Positions 31,610-39,825 of a DNA stretch of 64,000 bases are shown piece by piece. Source of the DNA: [Clostridium] leptum DSM 753. Lineage in GTDB: Bacteria; Bacillota; Clostridia; Oscillospirales; Acutalibacteraceae. Within the stretch, counting starts at the first letter, position 1, and the number at the start of each line of letters is the position of its first letter. A program made the translations under genes and the position numbers. Under the pieces are notes generated by a model. The model did not search any database. It was given only the letters and a program-made list of their open reading frames with translations, and had not been told where the DNA came from. Location: positions 26,124 to 90,123 of the forward strand of contig DS480341.1 in assembly GCA_000154345.1 (NCBI GenBank), read 5' to 3'.

Positions 31610-32982
31610 AACAATCCCTTCTCCTCGTCTAAAATATCATTCAGGTCGTTAATGAACCGGTCTGCCGTGGTTACCACGATAACAGTATCCCCTTTTTCAA
31701 TGGCGTCATTACCAGAGGGAATGATAATTTTTCCCCGGCGGTTGATGCAGGAGAGCAAAATATTCGGTTTCAGCTCAAGATCAGAAAGCTTTTGGCCCAG
31801 GCCCCGGAAGCTTTCCGATGCCCTGAATTCCAGCGCCTCCGCTTTTTCGTCCACAATCCGGTGCAGCGCAACAACGGCTCCGCCGGTCCGGTTGCCCATA
31901 GCCCTGACATAACGGACGATATCGTTGGTACACAGCTCCTTAGGGCTGACCACACAATCAATTCCCTTATCCCGAAAAACCTCGGTATATTCCGTCCGGT
32001 TGATCTTTGTAATCACCTTGGGAACCTTCAAATAGTTGGCATACATGGATACGATCAGGTTTTCCTCGTCAATATCTGTCAGGGTCACCACCGCGTCGGT
32101 CTGGTCAATTCCCTCGGAATCCAGAATGGAGCGGTCGGAACCGTCGGCAAAAATCACCGTAGCCTTGGGCAGCAGCTCCGCCAGCTGCCTGCACCGTTCC
32201 TTTTGGATTTCAATCAGCTTCACATCCACGCCCTCATCGAGCAAAGCCATCGCCAGGTAAACCGCGATCCGGCTGCCGCCGATGATCATAACATTTTTGA
32301 TCTTTTTCTGGTTCAGATGCAGGCTGCGGATCAATCTGGCCAGGTCTCCGGAGGAGGCGGTGACATACAGCTTGTCCCCGGCCTGCAGGCGGAAGCTGCC
32401 GTCCGGAATCACCACATCATTTCCCCGTTCCACTGCACACACCAGCACCTTGACCTTCACCGTGTGGTAAAGCTCTGAAAGAAGCTTGCCCACAATATGG
32501 CTTTCCGGCCGGAGCACAACCTCTACAATTTCCACCCGGCCCTTCGCGAAAGCATCCCGCTTGAGGAAGGAGGGAAATTGAAGCAGCCGGAAAATTTCGC
32601 TGGCGGTGGCCCGCTCCGGATTAATCATCAGATTCAGGCCCAGCTCGTCCTTTAACAAAAAGAATTGGCCATAATACTCCGGATTCCGCACTCTGGCAAT
32701 GGTATGGCTGCATCCCAGCTTTTTCGCCACAATACAGCACAGAAGATTAATTTCATCCGCAGAAGTCGCGGCGATCATCAGGTCGCTTTCTCCCACGCTG
32801 GCCGCGCTCTGCACCACAGGGGATGCGCCGTTTCCATGAACCACCTGAATATCCACCATCTGCTGGGATTCCTTCAACACCATTTTATTGCTGTCTATTA
32901 CCACAATGTCATGGTCTTCCCGGGCCAGCTGCTGCGTTAAGGCAAATCCTACCTTACCGTCTCCCACAATAACAATTTTCAT
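31606..32982 (-). CDS. trkA: Trk potassium uptake regulatory protein TrkA
   Basis: The 458-residue cytosolic protein holds two tandem RCK modules. The first NAD-binding motif is GDGKVGFAL (7-15) and the second begins NVMIIGGSRIAVYLA near residue 230. Each is followed by a RCK_C (TrkA_C) domain, the last covering about 375-458. It binds NAD(H) and gates TrkH. I chose the ATG at 32982, with GGAG upstream and the family's MKIVIVG opening, instead of an in-frame ATG 60 bases earlier. A promoter candidate lies at 33094-33122. TrkA-TrkH is followed by two small genes of unknown role. Confidence 0.94.
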   Translation of the reverse strand: MKIVIVGDGKVGFALTQQLAREDHDIVVIDSNKMVLKESQQMVDIQVVHGNGASPVVQSAASVGESDLMIAATSADEINLLCCIVAKKLGCSHTIARVRNPEYYGQFFLLKDELGLNLMINPERATASEIFRLLQFPSFLKRDAFAKGRVEIVEVVLRPESHIVGKLLSELYHTVKVKVLVCAVERGNDVVIPDGSFRLQAGDKLYVTASSGDLARLIRSLHLNQKKIKNVMIIGGSRIAVYLAMALLDEGVDVKLIEIQKERCRQLAELLPKATVIFADGSDRSILDSEGIDQTDAVVTLTDIDEENLIVSMYANYLKVPKVITKINRTEYTEVFRDKGIDCVVSPKELCTNDIVRYVRAMGNRTGGAVVALHRIVDEKAEALEFRASESFRGLGQKLSDLELKPNILLSCINRRGKIIIPSGNDAIEKGDTVIVVTTADRFINDLNDILDEEKGLL

Positions 32983-33026
32983 AATGCAATCTCCAATAAT
33001 TCCACAATGATTCAAGCATGAAAAAA

Positions 33027-33049
33027 GCAAAAAGCGTCTCACTTTTTGC
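33027..33049 (-). repeat. Small hairpin in the trkA leader
   Basis: GCAAAAAG (33027-33034) pairs with CTTTTTGC (33042-33049). It sits between the promoter candidate and trkA and may affect the leader RNA. Confidence 0.4.
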
Positions 33050-33093
33050 CAAATTTCCTTTTAATTTTCCCATTTCGGCCAAATCTTAATGCA

Positions 33094-33122
33094 ATCTTAG
33101 CACATAAAGAGAAAAGTAGCAA
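33094..33122 (-). promoter_or_regulatory. Candidate promoter for the trkA operon
   Basis: On the minus strand: TTGCTA (33122-33117), 17 bases, TAAGAT (33099-33094), with a TGC extended -10. Each hexamer matches 4 of 6. Confidence 0.45.
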
Positions 33123-33231
33123 GAGGCGTGGAAAGAAAGATTCTTTTTGAGAGTATTTTTTCCTTCCTTTGCGGCACTGTCCAGCCAGAGAGCGTTTAGG
33201 AGAACAAACGGCGCACGCTGAAACAGGGAAG

Positions 33232-33286
33232 CCAAACGCAAAGGGCCGAACGGAAAGTTGTTTCCCGTTCGGCCCTTTACGTTTGG
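33232..33286. terminator. Long hairpin after the metallophosphoesterase gene
   Basis: CCAAACG (33232-33238) through CCGAACGG pairs with CCGTTCGG through CGTTTGG (33280-33286), giving about 22 pairs with one mismatch. It lies 40 bases past the stop of the minus-strand gene ending at 33325. The T run is short. Confidence 0.65.
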
Positions 33287-33324
33287 AATATAAATAGGCT
33301 GAATGCTTGAATTCACATATTATG

Positions 33325-34173
33325 TTATACGATATCGATTATCACAAGCTCCGGCCGGTTATAAAACCTTGGAACTCTCGTAGACTCTCTGGCCAGGCCG
33401 CGGCTGACAATCATCACGGTGCGCTTCTTATGGTATTCGCCGCCAGCGTACTTTGGAAAGAAGCCCTGATTCGGGGCGTAAAGCCCGTTTAAAATTCCCG
33501 GGATTCTAAATTGTCCGCCGTGAGCGTGGCCGCAAAGCGATAAATCAAAGCCTTGCGCGGCGTAAAGCTCAAAAAATTCCGGACGGTGGGAAAGCAGAAT
33601 CGTATAATTCCCATTTTCAGAAGCTTTTCTCACCTGATCAATTTGTTGGAGAAAGCTTACCGTGTCCCGTGCTGGATCTGCAGAAGCGGTAAAAGAGGCC
33701 TCCGGGTCGTCAACCCCGCAAAGATTGATCGCCGTGCCACGAACCGAAACCGTTTCACAGACGCCGGAAAGCCTATGGACCCCACACTCCTTAAGGATAT
33801 CCATTTTTTCCAAAAAAGCGCCGCTGCCGCTCCAGTGTTCATGGTTCCCGGTCACATAGTAGCATGGATACCGTTTCCCAACGCCGCGCAAGAATTGTTC
33901 CGTATTATCGTCGGGGAGCTCATCGTCGAAAATATCGCCACTCATCAAGACCAGATCTGGATTTTGACTGTCAACAGCGTCTATCAATTCCCGCTGATTT
34001 TCTCCGTATCCGCAGGAATGGAGGTCTGATATAAGCGCAACACGGACCGGCGCCTGCACGGCGTCAGATTCCACCGTATAGCACCGCACCTTCAGCCCGC
34101 TGTCAAAGCCGGGAATAACCGGGCACGCCAGCGCCAAAAGAATAATTGGAACCATGATTCTTCTTTTCTTCAT
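33325..34173 (-). CDS. Membrane-anchored metallophosphoesterase (YkuE/YaeI-like)
   Basis: The 282-residue protein has an N-terminal membrane segment (about 6-24) and a calcineurin-like phosphoesterase domain facing outside. Metal-binding motifs are in order: ISDLHS (near 48), SGDIFDDE, GNHEHW, LLSHRPE and CGHAHGGQ. Relatives include YaeI, which hydrolyses UDP-diacylglucosamine-type lipids, and Bacillus YkuE. The substrate here is unknown. GGAGG precedes the ATG by nine bases. A hairpin terminator-like element lies downstream. It is not obviously in an operon with pilT, whose end is 250 bases upstream. Confidence 0.9.
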   Translation of the reverse strand: MKKRRIMVPIILLALACPVIPGFDSGLKVRCYTVESDAVQAPVRVALISDLHSCGYGENQRELIDAVDSQNPDLVLMSGDIFDDELPDDNTEQFLRGVGKRYPCYYVTGNHEHWSGSGAFLEKMDILKECGVHRLSGVCETVSVRGTAINLCGVDDPEASFTASADPARDTVSFLQQIDQVRKASENGNYTILLSHRPEFFELYAAQGFDLSLCGHAHGGQFRIPGILNGLYAPNQGFFPKYAGGEYHKKRTVMIVSRGLARESTRVPRFYNRPELVIIDIV

Positions 34174-34424
34174 TTTATAAGTCCTCCGGGGAAATCAGCC
34201 GGCTTATTTTCTCAGCAGCCCTACAGCGCCGGCTATCAAAAGACTCCGCCGGAGGGCGCTTTAAAAGCCAGCGGAATTCGCCGCGCAGCAGTGAAATCAG
34301 ATATATCTTTCACGTTCTTCCTGGCTTAGCGCACAGTTTCGGCGCCGCGGCATACTTAGGCTTCATGCCCTATTTTGAGAAAGCAACGCGTTTCATGTTC
34401 TTTTTCTGGGCTTTTATTTTATAA

Positions 34425-35483
34425 TCAAAGCTTCATTCTTTTTTTTAGAAGATCCGGTGAAGCGCTGTGGAGTAAGGCCTCCTCAGAAGAAATCATCCCC
34501 TGCTCATACAGCCGCATCAAACTGGTATCCATGCCCACCATTCCCTCGCCGCTGGATGAAAAAATAGCGGAATCGATTTGATGGGTTTTGGATTCCCGGA
34601 TCATGGTGCGGATCGCGGGATTGCACAGCATAATCTCAAAGGCGGGAACGACCCTGCCATCCTTACAGGAGATCAGCTGCTGCGACACCACGGCCTGCAG
34701 AACCATTGAAAGCTGTACTCGAATCTGTCCTTGCTGACTGGGAGGAAATGCGTCCACAATCCGGTCAATGGTATTGACCGCTCCCAGGGTATGGAGGGTG
34801 GAAATCACCAGATGGCCTGTCTCTGCGGCGGTCATGGCGATGCTGATCGTTTCGTAGTCTCTCATTTCTCCCAGCAGAATGACATCGGGCGCCTGGCGCA
34901 AAGCGGCCCGCAGAGCCACGGCGTAGCTTTCCGTATCGATAGAAATTTCCCGCTGGCTGATAATGCTTTTGCCATGACGGTGCAGATATTCGATGGGGTC
35001 CTCCAGCGTTACCACATGGCTGTTCCTGGTCTGATTGATCCGGTCGATGATGCAGGCCAGGGTCGTGGACTTTCCCGAGCCGGCCGGACCGGTCACCACA
35101 ATTAATCCCTTGGGACGGCCGCCCAGTCTGAGAATGATATCCGGGATGCCAAGCTGCTCCGGATCAGGCAGGCTGAACGCGATCACCCGCACTACCGCCG
35201 CCAGAGAGCCTCTTTGACGGTATACACTGGCACGGTACCGGGAAACTCCCTCCAAGGAAAAGGAAAAGTCATCATCGCCGGTTTCCAGCATTTTTTCCGG
35301 GCTTCGCTTAGCGAATCGGTACAGCTCCCTAACGATCACTTCCGTGTCCTCCGGCATAAGCCGCTGATCCGTCTGCCTTTGAATCTGGTTGTTCACTTTA
35401 TAGGACACCGGCAAGCCTGCCACGATAAAAATATCAGAAGCGGAAGCCTGAGCCGCCTGCTTTAAAATCTGTTCTGCTTCCAT
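34425..35483 (-). CDS. pilT: PilT-type retraction ATPase
   Basis: The 352-residue hexameric secretion ATPase has the N-terminal PAS-like domain and the RecA-like core: Walker A GPAGSGKST (132-140), the Asp box TLEDPIEY (159-166), Walker B VILLGEMRD (201-209), the His box STLHT (228-232) and, diagnostically, the PilT motif AIRTMIRE (290-297; AIRNLIRE in classic PilT). PilT powers pilus retraction and normally works opposite PilB. It is last in an operon that contains a GspF/PilC platform and four pilin-like proteins, and no PilB/GspE is present. It could therefore be the sole motor of this machine. It starts 15 bases after the upstream stop. Confidence 0.92.
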   Translation of the reverse strand: MEAEQILKQAAQASASDIFIVAGLPVSYKVNNQIQRQTDQRLMPEDTEVIVRELYRFAKRSPEKMLETGDDDFSFSLEGVSRYRASVYRQRGSLAAVVRVIAFSLPDPEQLGIPDIILRLGGRPKGLIVVTGPAGSGKSTTLACIIDRINQTRNSHVVTLEDPIEYLHRHGKSIISQREISIDTESYAVALRAALRQAPDVILLGEMRDYETISIAMTAAETGHLVISTLHTLGAVNTIDRIVDAFPPSQQGQIRVQLSMVLQAVVSQQLISCKDGRVVPAFEIMLCNPAIRTMIRESKTHQIDSAIFSSSGEGMVGMDTSLMRLYEQGMISSEEALLHSASPDLLKKRMKL

Positions 35484-35498
35484 AATAGTTTTCTCTCC

Positions 35499-35966
35499 TT
35501 ATCGCAATAGGTTAAGAGTTCCCTCCTGTGATTCGCTTTCCTCTTCCACCAGAGTCTGCCAGCGCAGCCGTTTCCATTCTCCCGTAAAACGGCCCTCCCC
35601 GGAAAACGTCAAAGAAATTTCAACAGAGAGGCTTTTGCTGTCGTTGATCGGCACCTGATAAGACGCCACCGCGGCGTTTTCCTGCCGGACTACGGCCACG
35701 CCGTCGGCCCTTAGGGCTTCTTCCCAACCGGGCCCGGATTGTACCGCCGTCAACAACTCATGCAGAATTTCCTCCGCCCTGGCATCCGCCTGATAATATT
35801 CCACGGAGGCCTGAGCGTTTTTCTCCGCGAGATTCCGGTCCGCTCTGGCGGAAACCAGAGACAGGGCCGCCAGGGTGGCCAGGCACAGCACCACAAAAAT
35901 CGCCAGTATGGAAATTCCTCCGGCGCCAATACCGGACCCGATCTGTTTTTCTTTCATAGTATTCAC
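35499..35966 (-). CDS. Pilin-like membrane protein of the PilT/GspF operon (PilX/GspK position)
   Basis: The 155-residue protein has one hydrophobic segment near the N-terminus (about residues 15-37), followed by an amphipathic helix rich in Ala, Arg and Glu (SARADRNLAEKNAQA) and a strand-rich domain. That is the layout of a minor pilin. The leader ends AGG but the mature part begins I-S-I-L-A, so the conserved Glu at +5 is missing. I place the start at a GTG with GGAG five bases upstream; an ATG nine bases later is possible. It lies between the other pilin-like genes and pilT. No named family is recognised; the role is inferred from layout and context. Confidence 0.65.
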   Translation of the reverse strand: MNTMKEKQIGSGIGAGGISILAIFVVLCLATLAALSLVSARADRNLAEKNAQASVEYYQADARAEEILHELLTAVQSGPGWEEALRADGVAVVRQENAAVASYQVPINDSKSLSVEISLTFSGEGRFTGEWKRLRWQTLVEEESESQEGTLNLLR

Positions 35967-35982
35967 CGCCGCTCCATAGCCG

Positions 35983-36399
35983 TTATGGCTGAACTGCTTT
36001 CGCTTTCAGAGAGTGAATCTCCTGATCTCCCTTCAGCACCCGGATTTCCGCCGCCAAAACTCCTTGCTCCTCCGTCAAGCGAACGGCAAGCTCATAAACC
36101 GCCGCTTCCTTCCGCGGCAGCTTTTGCCACTGCCCGTCGTAATAAACCCGGATCATATTTCCGTCCCGGCAGCCGCCCAGCAGCCTTTCCAGTTCGGGGG
36201 AATCCCCCTCTGCTTTTACGGCTTCCGCGGCTGCCTGCGCCACCATCACCCCTTTGGTAAGGTCCGAGCTTTCCACGCTGATCAGCTTGGCTTTGGCGAA
36301 TAGATTCATGCACACGCCGGCGCAGATGGAAAAAAACACAATGATAATCAAAATTTCGATAAAGAAAAGCCTGCTCTTGGACTTGGAACGCTCTGTCAT
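35983..36399 (-). CDS. Pilin-like membrane protein (GspI/PilV position)
   Basis: The 138-residue protein has a basic leader (MTERSKSKSR) followed by L-F-F-I-E-I-L and a hydrophobic helix (about 11-33). The glutamate sits at +5 if cleavage occurs after Arg10, as in type IV pilins, but the usual Gly at -1 is absent. The following AQAAAEAVKAEG region resembles GspI/PilV minor pilins. The ATG at 36399 has GGAGG seven bases upstream and overlaps the upstream stop by 4 bases. The rest is a small strand-rich domain (IRVYYDGQW). Assignment as a minor pseudopilin is inferred from layout and operon context. Confidence 0.68.
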   Translation of the reverse strand: MTERSKSKSRLFFIEILIIIVFFSICAGVCMNLFAKAKLISVESSDLTKGVMVAQAAAEAVKAEGDSPELERLLGGCRDGNMIRVYYDGQWQKLPRKEAAVYELAVRLTEEQGVLAAEIRVLKGDQEIHSLKAKAVQP

Positions 36400-36887
36400 G
36401 GCGCCACCTCCAAGGCCGCGCTTTGAAGGCATACAGCGCTTTCATAAACCCTGTTTTCCGTATCGGTGGCAACGATCCTCAAAAGGCGGCGGCTAGGAAG
36501 CTCCAGCCGCAGCTCCTTCAGCTCCATAATCGGCTGTCCGCTTTCCGGTACGATTTCCGTCCCCCGCTTCACAGTAATTTCCCGCAGGCTGCCGCCGTAC
36601 AGATACGACCAGGTCTCGTAGACCTCGCCGCCTATCTCTTCGGAAAACACCAGCGCGGGCTCTCCGCCGATTTCCTTGACCGCCACGCCGTTTTCCCGGT
36701 CGTTCTGGCGAACCTTCTCTGTCAGATACGCCACCGTCCCCCGGGCGCTGTAATTGGCGCTCATCTCCCGGGAAATCCCCTGGTAAACATCCGCTCCCTG
36801 GATGACTACAAACAGGGACAGCACGGTAAATAAGCAGAACAGGGACAATACAAAAATTAAATCCGTGGCGTGCCGGCTCCGCTTCAC
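36396..36887 (-). CDS. DUF4860 domain pilin-like protein (GspJ/PilW position)
   Basis: The 163-residue protein begins at a GTG with AAAGGGGGAG five bases upstream. It has one membrane segment (about 9-31), then YSARGTVAYLTEKVRQND, a segment that recalls the AYLxxxLR region of GspJ/PilW minor pilins, and a strand-rich domain with the LYGGSLREI motif. I assign it to DUF4860, a family seen in clostridial pilus-like loci. There is no G-x4-E cleavage motif before the hydrophobic helix. It overlaps the next gene by four bases. It probably caps or primes the pseudopilus, but this is inferred. Confidence 0.7.
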   Translation of the reverse strand: MKRSRHATDLIFVLSLFCLFTVLSLFVVIQGADVYQGISREMSANYSARGTVAYLTEKVRQNDRENGVAVKEIGGEPALVFSEEIGGEVYETWSYLYGGSLREITVKRGTEIVPESGQPIMELKELRLELPSRRLLRIVATDTENRVYESAVCLQSAALEVAP

Positions 36888-37019
36888 AGCGACTCCCCCT
36901 TTCATAAATGCGTCCTTACGCTCCTTTGCCGGCGCGGTGGTCACTGCCGCTTATCATGCCGCAAACCGAAGGGCCTCTGTTTCCGGCTCACAAGGAACGA
37001 AAGCCTAACGTTCTCTCAG

Positions 37020-37352
37020 TCACTTTTCCTCAAACACCTGAATTTCCGGCATCAGGTTTGAGCCCTCCAGCCGGTAATGGTACACATAATGCTCACGGTC
37101 TAAAATCAGGCCGTAATTTTCCTCTAAATAGTCTAAATCCGGTGGATACCGCCCCTCGATGGCGTAGCACTGTACTGTAGCCCGAGCCACCGACTGCTCG
37201 GCCGCCTTCAGCCGTTCCTGAGAAGCAGAACGGGAAACGTTTCCCACGCCGTAAATTACAAAGCCCACGACGATGATTACGGAAACAATGGGAACTAAAA
37301 GCCCCCGGGAGAACCGTTTTCTCTGTTCGCAGGACACAAACGCTTTTTTCAT
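37020..37352 (-). CDS. Pilin-like protein, probable main subunit (GspG position)
   Basis: The 110-residue protein has a 17-residue basic leader, Gly at position 17, then the hydrophobic helix LLVPIVSVIIVVGFVIYG, and a small domain with QCYAIEGRYPPDL, which strongly resembles the YAxEGxYPxxL segment of major pilins and GspG-type pseudopilins. The +5 residue is Ile instead of Glu. GGAGAG precedes the ATG by six bases. It follows the GspF gene by 10 bases, as a main pilin often does. A 132-base gap then separates it from the DUF4860 gene; I see no terminator there. The role is inferred. Confidence 0.7.
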   Translation of the reverse strand: MKKAFVSCEQRKRFSRGLLVPIVSVIIVVGFVIYGVGNVSRSASQERLKAAEQSVARATVQCYAIEGRYPPDLDYLEENYGLILDREHYVYHYRLEGSNLMPEIQVFEEK

Positions 37353-37362
37353 ATCCGCTCTC

Positions 37363-38403
37363 CTATCCGATCGCCGACATAATGCCCATCAGCGGAAGCA
37401 TGACGGAAAGCAAAATCATACCGACGATGAGGGAAAGCACCGCCACCAGAGTCGGCTCCAGCGCGGAAATCAGGGCGCTGAGCCTTCGGTCCACCTCTTC
37501 CTCATATTGCTCCGCGATCTGATGCATGACGGTATCCATACTGCCGGTCTGCTGGCCGATTTTCAGCATCTTGCTGTGAAGGGCAGAAAAAAGCCCCGTC
37601 TCCACCGCAGCCTCGGCAAAGCTCACCCCGGAATCCATGCGTTCCTTCATCCGCTGTATTTTTTTCTTCGTACCCGGGTGCTCCATCAGTTTTTCGGTCA
37701 TTTCCACCGACTCATCCAAATCCAGACCGGAGCTGAGCATCAGCGCCATTCCCGAGGCGAACCGTCCGGAATCCACAGCACGGCTGAGCCGGCGGAAAAG
37801 CTTAGCACCCAGAGCGGCAAAGAAGGCCTTCCCTCTTTTCGTCATCCGAAGGAAAACCACCCCGGCAGCCACGACTGCCAGACCCGCCGCGATCCATACG
37901 GCGTATTGACTGACGCCCCTGCCGAAGCTCATCAGCCCCTGGGCAAACTGGGACATCTCCCCGCCCAGCTGCTCGAAGACCTGCTGGAACACAGGCAGAA
38001 CCTGAATAATAATCACCAGAATGACCGCCACCATCATAACGATCATCACCAAGGGATAAATTACAGAGCTTCTGATGCTCCTGGAAACCGCGTCGTTCCG
38101 CTCATAGTAAGCCCGCAAGGACTCCAGCACCTCTTCCAGCTTACCGGACGCCTCGCCAATCTCCACCATTGTCACCATATAGCCGGGAAATTCTCCGGAT
38201 TCCTTTAACGCCGCCGCAAAGCTGCCGCCGGCTTCCATCACATCCGTCAGTTTTTCAATGATCTCTCCGCCCCGGCCGTTTTTGTCATCCTCCGCCATAA
38301 TCAAAAGACCTTCCTGCAAGGAAATTCCAGCCTTTACAATCAAGGAAAGCTGACCGCAAAACGCGGAAATCTCGCTGTTGGAAAGTATTTTTCTCCTGTT
38401 CAT
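37363..38403 (-). CDS. Type II secretion / type IV pilus platform protein (GspF/PilC)
   Basis: The 346-residue inner-membrane platform protein has two GspF domains (about 12-130 and 215-335), each with the family pattern (FCGQLSLIVKAGISLQEGL at 15-33; later LMLSSGLDLDESV). Three membrane segments are at about 115-140, 165-190 and 315-340. It couples the ATPase to pilin assembly. The ATG at 38403 has GGGAGG nine bases upstream; a longer frame to 38541 is a continuation without a ribosome binding site. It is first in the six-gene pilus-like operon. Homologs in full systems are 400 residues, so this one is somewhat short. Confidence 0.9.
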   Translation of the reverse strand: MNRRKILSNSEISAFCGQLSLIVKAGISLQEGLLIMAEDDKNGRGGEIIEKLTDVMEAGGSFAAALKESGEFPGYMVTMVEIGEASGKLEEVLESLRAYYERNDAVSRSIRSSVIYPLVMIVMMVAVILVIIIQVLPVFQQVFEQLGGEMSQFAQGLMSFGRGVSQYAVWIAAGLAVVAAGVVFLRMTKRGKAFFAALGAKLFRRLSRAVDSGRFASGMALMLSSGLDLDESVEMTEKLMEHPGTKKKIQRMKERMDSGVSFAEAAVETGLFSALHSKMLKIGQQTGSMDTVMHQIAEQYEEEVDRRLSALISALEPTLVAVLSLIVGMILLSVMLPLMGIMSAIG

Positions 38404-38544
38404 CCCTGATTTCCTCCCTAATCTGTCACGATTTCGGAACGATATTCGAAAGAAGGCGCGTATTCCCGGCCGGAACCCGCTTTCCGCGTGGGCGCCGCGG
38501 TATCCTGTTAAAAATTCCGCCCGCCGCTGTCCCGTCCTCAAGGA

Positions 38545-39537
38545 TCAATAATAATAAAGGTCGTGATAATTGCTGCCGTCTCCCACATATTCCGAGGCGC
38601 CGCCTCCTGAAGCGGCAAACGTAGGATCCATACGCACCCAGTCTTTTCCATCAAAATAAATGATATTGTCGATCCAGCCTACGCCATCCAGATATACGCT
38701 GATCCAGGCGTGGTAAAGCTCGCCGGCATAGCCTACCACCAGCTTGGTGGGAATGCGCTGCACCCGGAGCATAGCCGTCATCAATGCGGCGTAGTCAAAG
38801 CAGATCCCCTTTTTGGTATTCAGAGTTTCGTCGATATCCGGCAGATACCCGCTTTGCACCGAAGCCGCTTTATCAAAATCATATTGTATATTTCCGATCA
38901 CATAATTATAAATCGCGGCGATAGCCTCCAGGTCGTCGCCGGCGCTTTGCACCAGCTTCTGGCTTTCCCCGACCGCCTGGCTGTCCTCCGTAAATTTCAC
39001 ATACTGGTTCGGATATAAAAACGGGGTCAGCTGATCCTTCAAGGCCACCTGGCAGGTTCCCGCAAAGGCCTGAGAATACCGGTTCCCCTCGATGTTTTCA
39101 TTGACAGTGATCTGGTATTCCCCGTCTCCCCGGGAAAATAGGAACACATCACTTTGCCCCGCCTGAAGATTATAGGTATACACCGTTTCCTCATCCGGGA
39201 CATATTTGATTTGCAGCTTGACCTTTGGATTATCCCCATGATAGGTCACTGTCATATAACCGTCAGCTTTATTGGAAACGTCGATGCTGACCGCCTCGTT
39301 TCCTATAACCTCCGTACCCGGAGCCGTGGGAGTCAGCACCACCGGCTTCGGATCCCTCTGTCCGGGCTCCTGTTCTTGACTGGGGCCGGACGGCACGGGA
39401 ACAGAGGAGGAATCAGAGACGCTCTCTCCGCTTCCCGCGTTGCCGGGAGGAGGATCGCCTTGACAACCGCAGAAAAAAGCGGAGAAAAGAAAAACAGTGA
39501 GCCATAGCGCCGCTGTTTTTTTCATACGTTTTTTCAT
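38545..39537 (-). CDS. Transglutaminase-like domain lipoprotein
   Basis: The 330-residue secreted protein begins with a lipoprotein signal: basic KKRMKK, a hydrophobic stretch and F-C-G-C, after which a Ser/Pro/Gly-rich linker of about 45 residues follows. The C-terminal half carries a transglutaminase/protease core with all three catalytic residues: Cys in KGICFDYAAL, His in YHAWISVY and Asp in RMDPTF. Such proteins may cross-link or cleave envelope proteins. I chose the ATG at 39537, with GAGAG upstream. It ends 140 bases before the pilus-like operon on the same strand, so the two may be co-transcribed. A highly structured spacer lies upstream (39680-39815). Confidence 0.85.
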   Translation of the reverse strand: MKKRMKKTAALWLTVFLFSAFFCGCQGDPPPGNAGSGESVSDSSSVPVPSGPSQEQEPGQRDPKPVVLTPTAPGTEVIGNEAVSIDVSNKADGYMTVTYHGDNPKVKLQIKYVPDEETVYTYNLQAGQSDVFLFSRGDGEYQITVNENIEGNRYSQAFAGTCQVALKDQLTPFLYPNQYVKFTEDSQAVGESQKLVQSAGDDLEAIAAIYNYVIGNIQYDFDKAASVQSGYLPDIDETLNTKKGICFDYAALMTAMLRVQRIPTKLVVGYAGELYHAWISVYLDGVGWIDNIIYFDGKDWVRMDPTFAASGGGASEYVGDGSNYHDLYYY

Positions 39538-39681
39538 CCGTTCTATCTTCTCTCTTTCAGGCTGGAAAAGTATTGTCATTGACAATGCCGCGGGAAGCGG
39601 CTTTCCCAAAACAAGTCCATAGTTAAAGTATAAACAACAACGGAAATAAAGTAAAGAAGAAACTTTCCCTTTCGTAACATA

Positions 39682-39812
39682 AGAAGCGCCCAGGCTCGGG
39701 GCGGCTCCATAAAATATTTTATGGAGCCAAAGGCCGCCTGCCGACGATTTTCTTTTCGCCCCCGCGAACACAAAAATCGTCAGGCTCGGGCCACCCACGA
39801 TCGGGCGCTTTC
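39682..39812. repeat. Nested inverted repeats between the DHHW and transglutaminase genes
   Basis: An outer AAGCGCCC (from 39684) matches GGGCGCTT (to 39812). A perfect 26-bp palindrome, centred between 39715 and 39716, starts GGCTCCAT and ends ATGGAGCC (39703-39728). GACGATTTT near 39754 pairs with AAAATCGTC ending at 39781. A direct repeat CAGGCTCGGG occurs at about 39691 and 39781. The block fills most of the spacer and includes the region just past the DHHW stop at 39826, so it may act in part as terminator. Confidence 0.6.
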
Positions 39813-39825
39813 ATAAATCATAAAA

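Noticed and set aside
34425..35483. Assignment of the ATPase as PilB/GspE
   Set aside because: The AIRTMIRE motif and the length of 352 residues match PilT; PilB is about 550 residues with an extra N-terminal domain.
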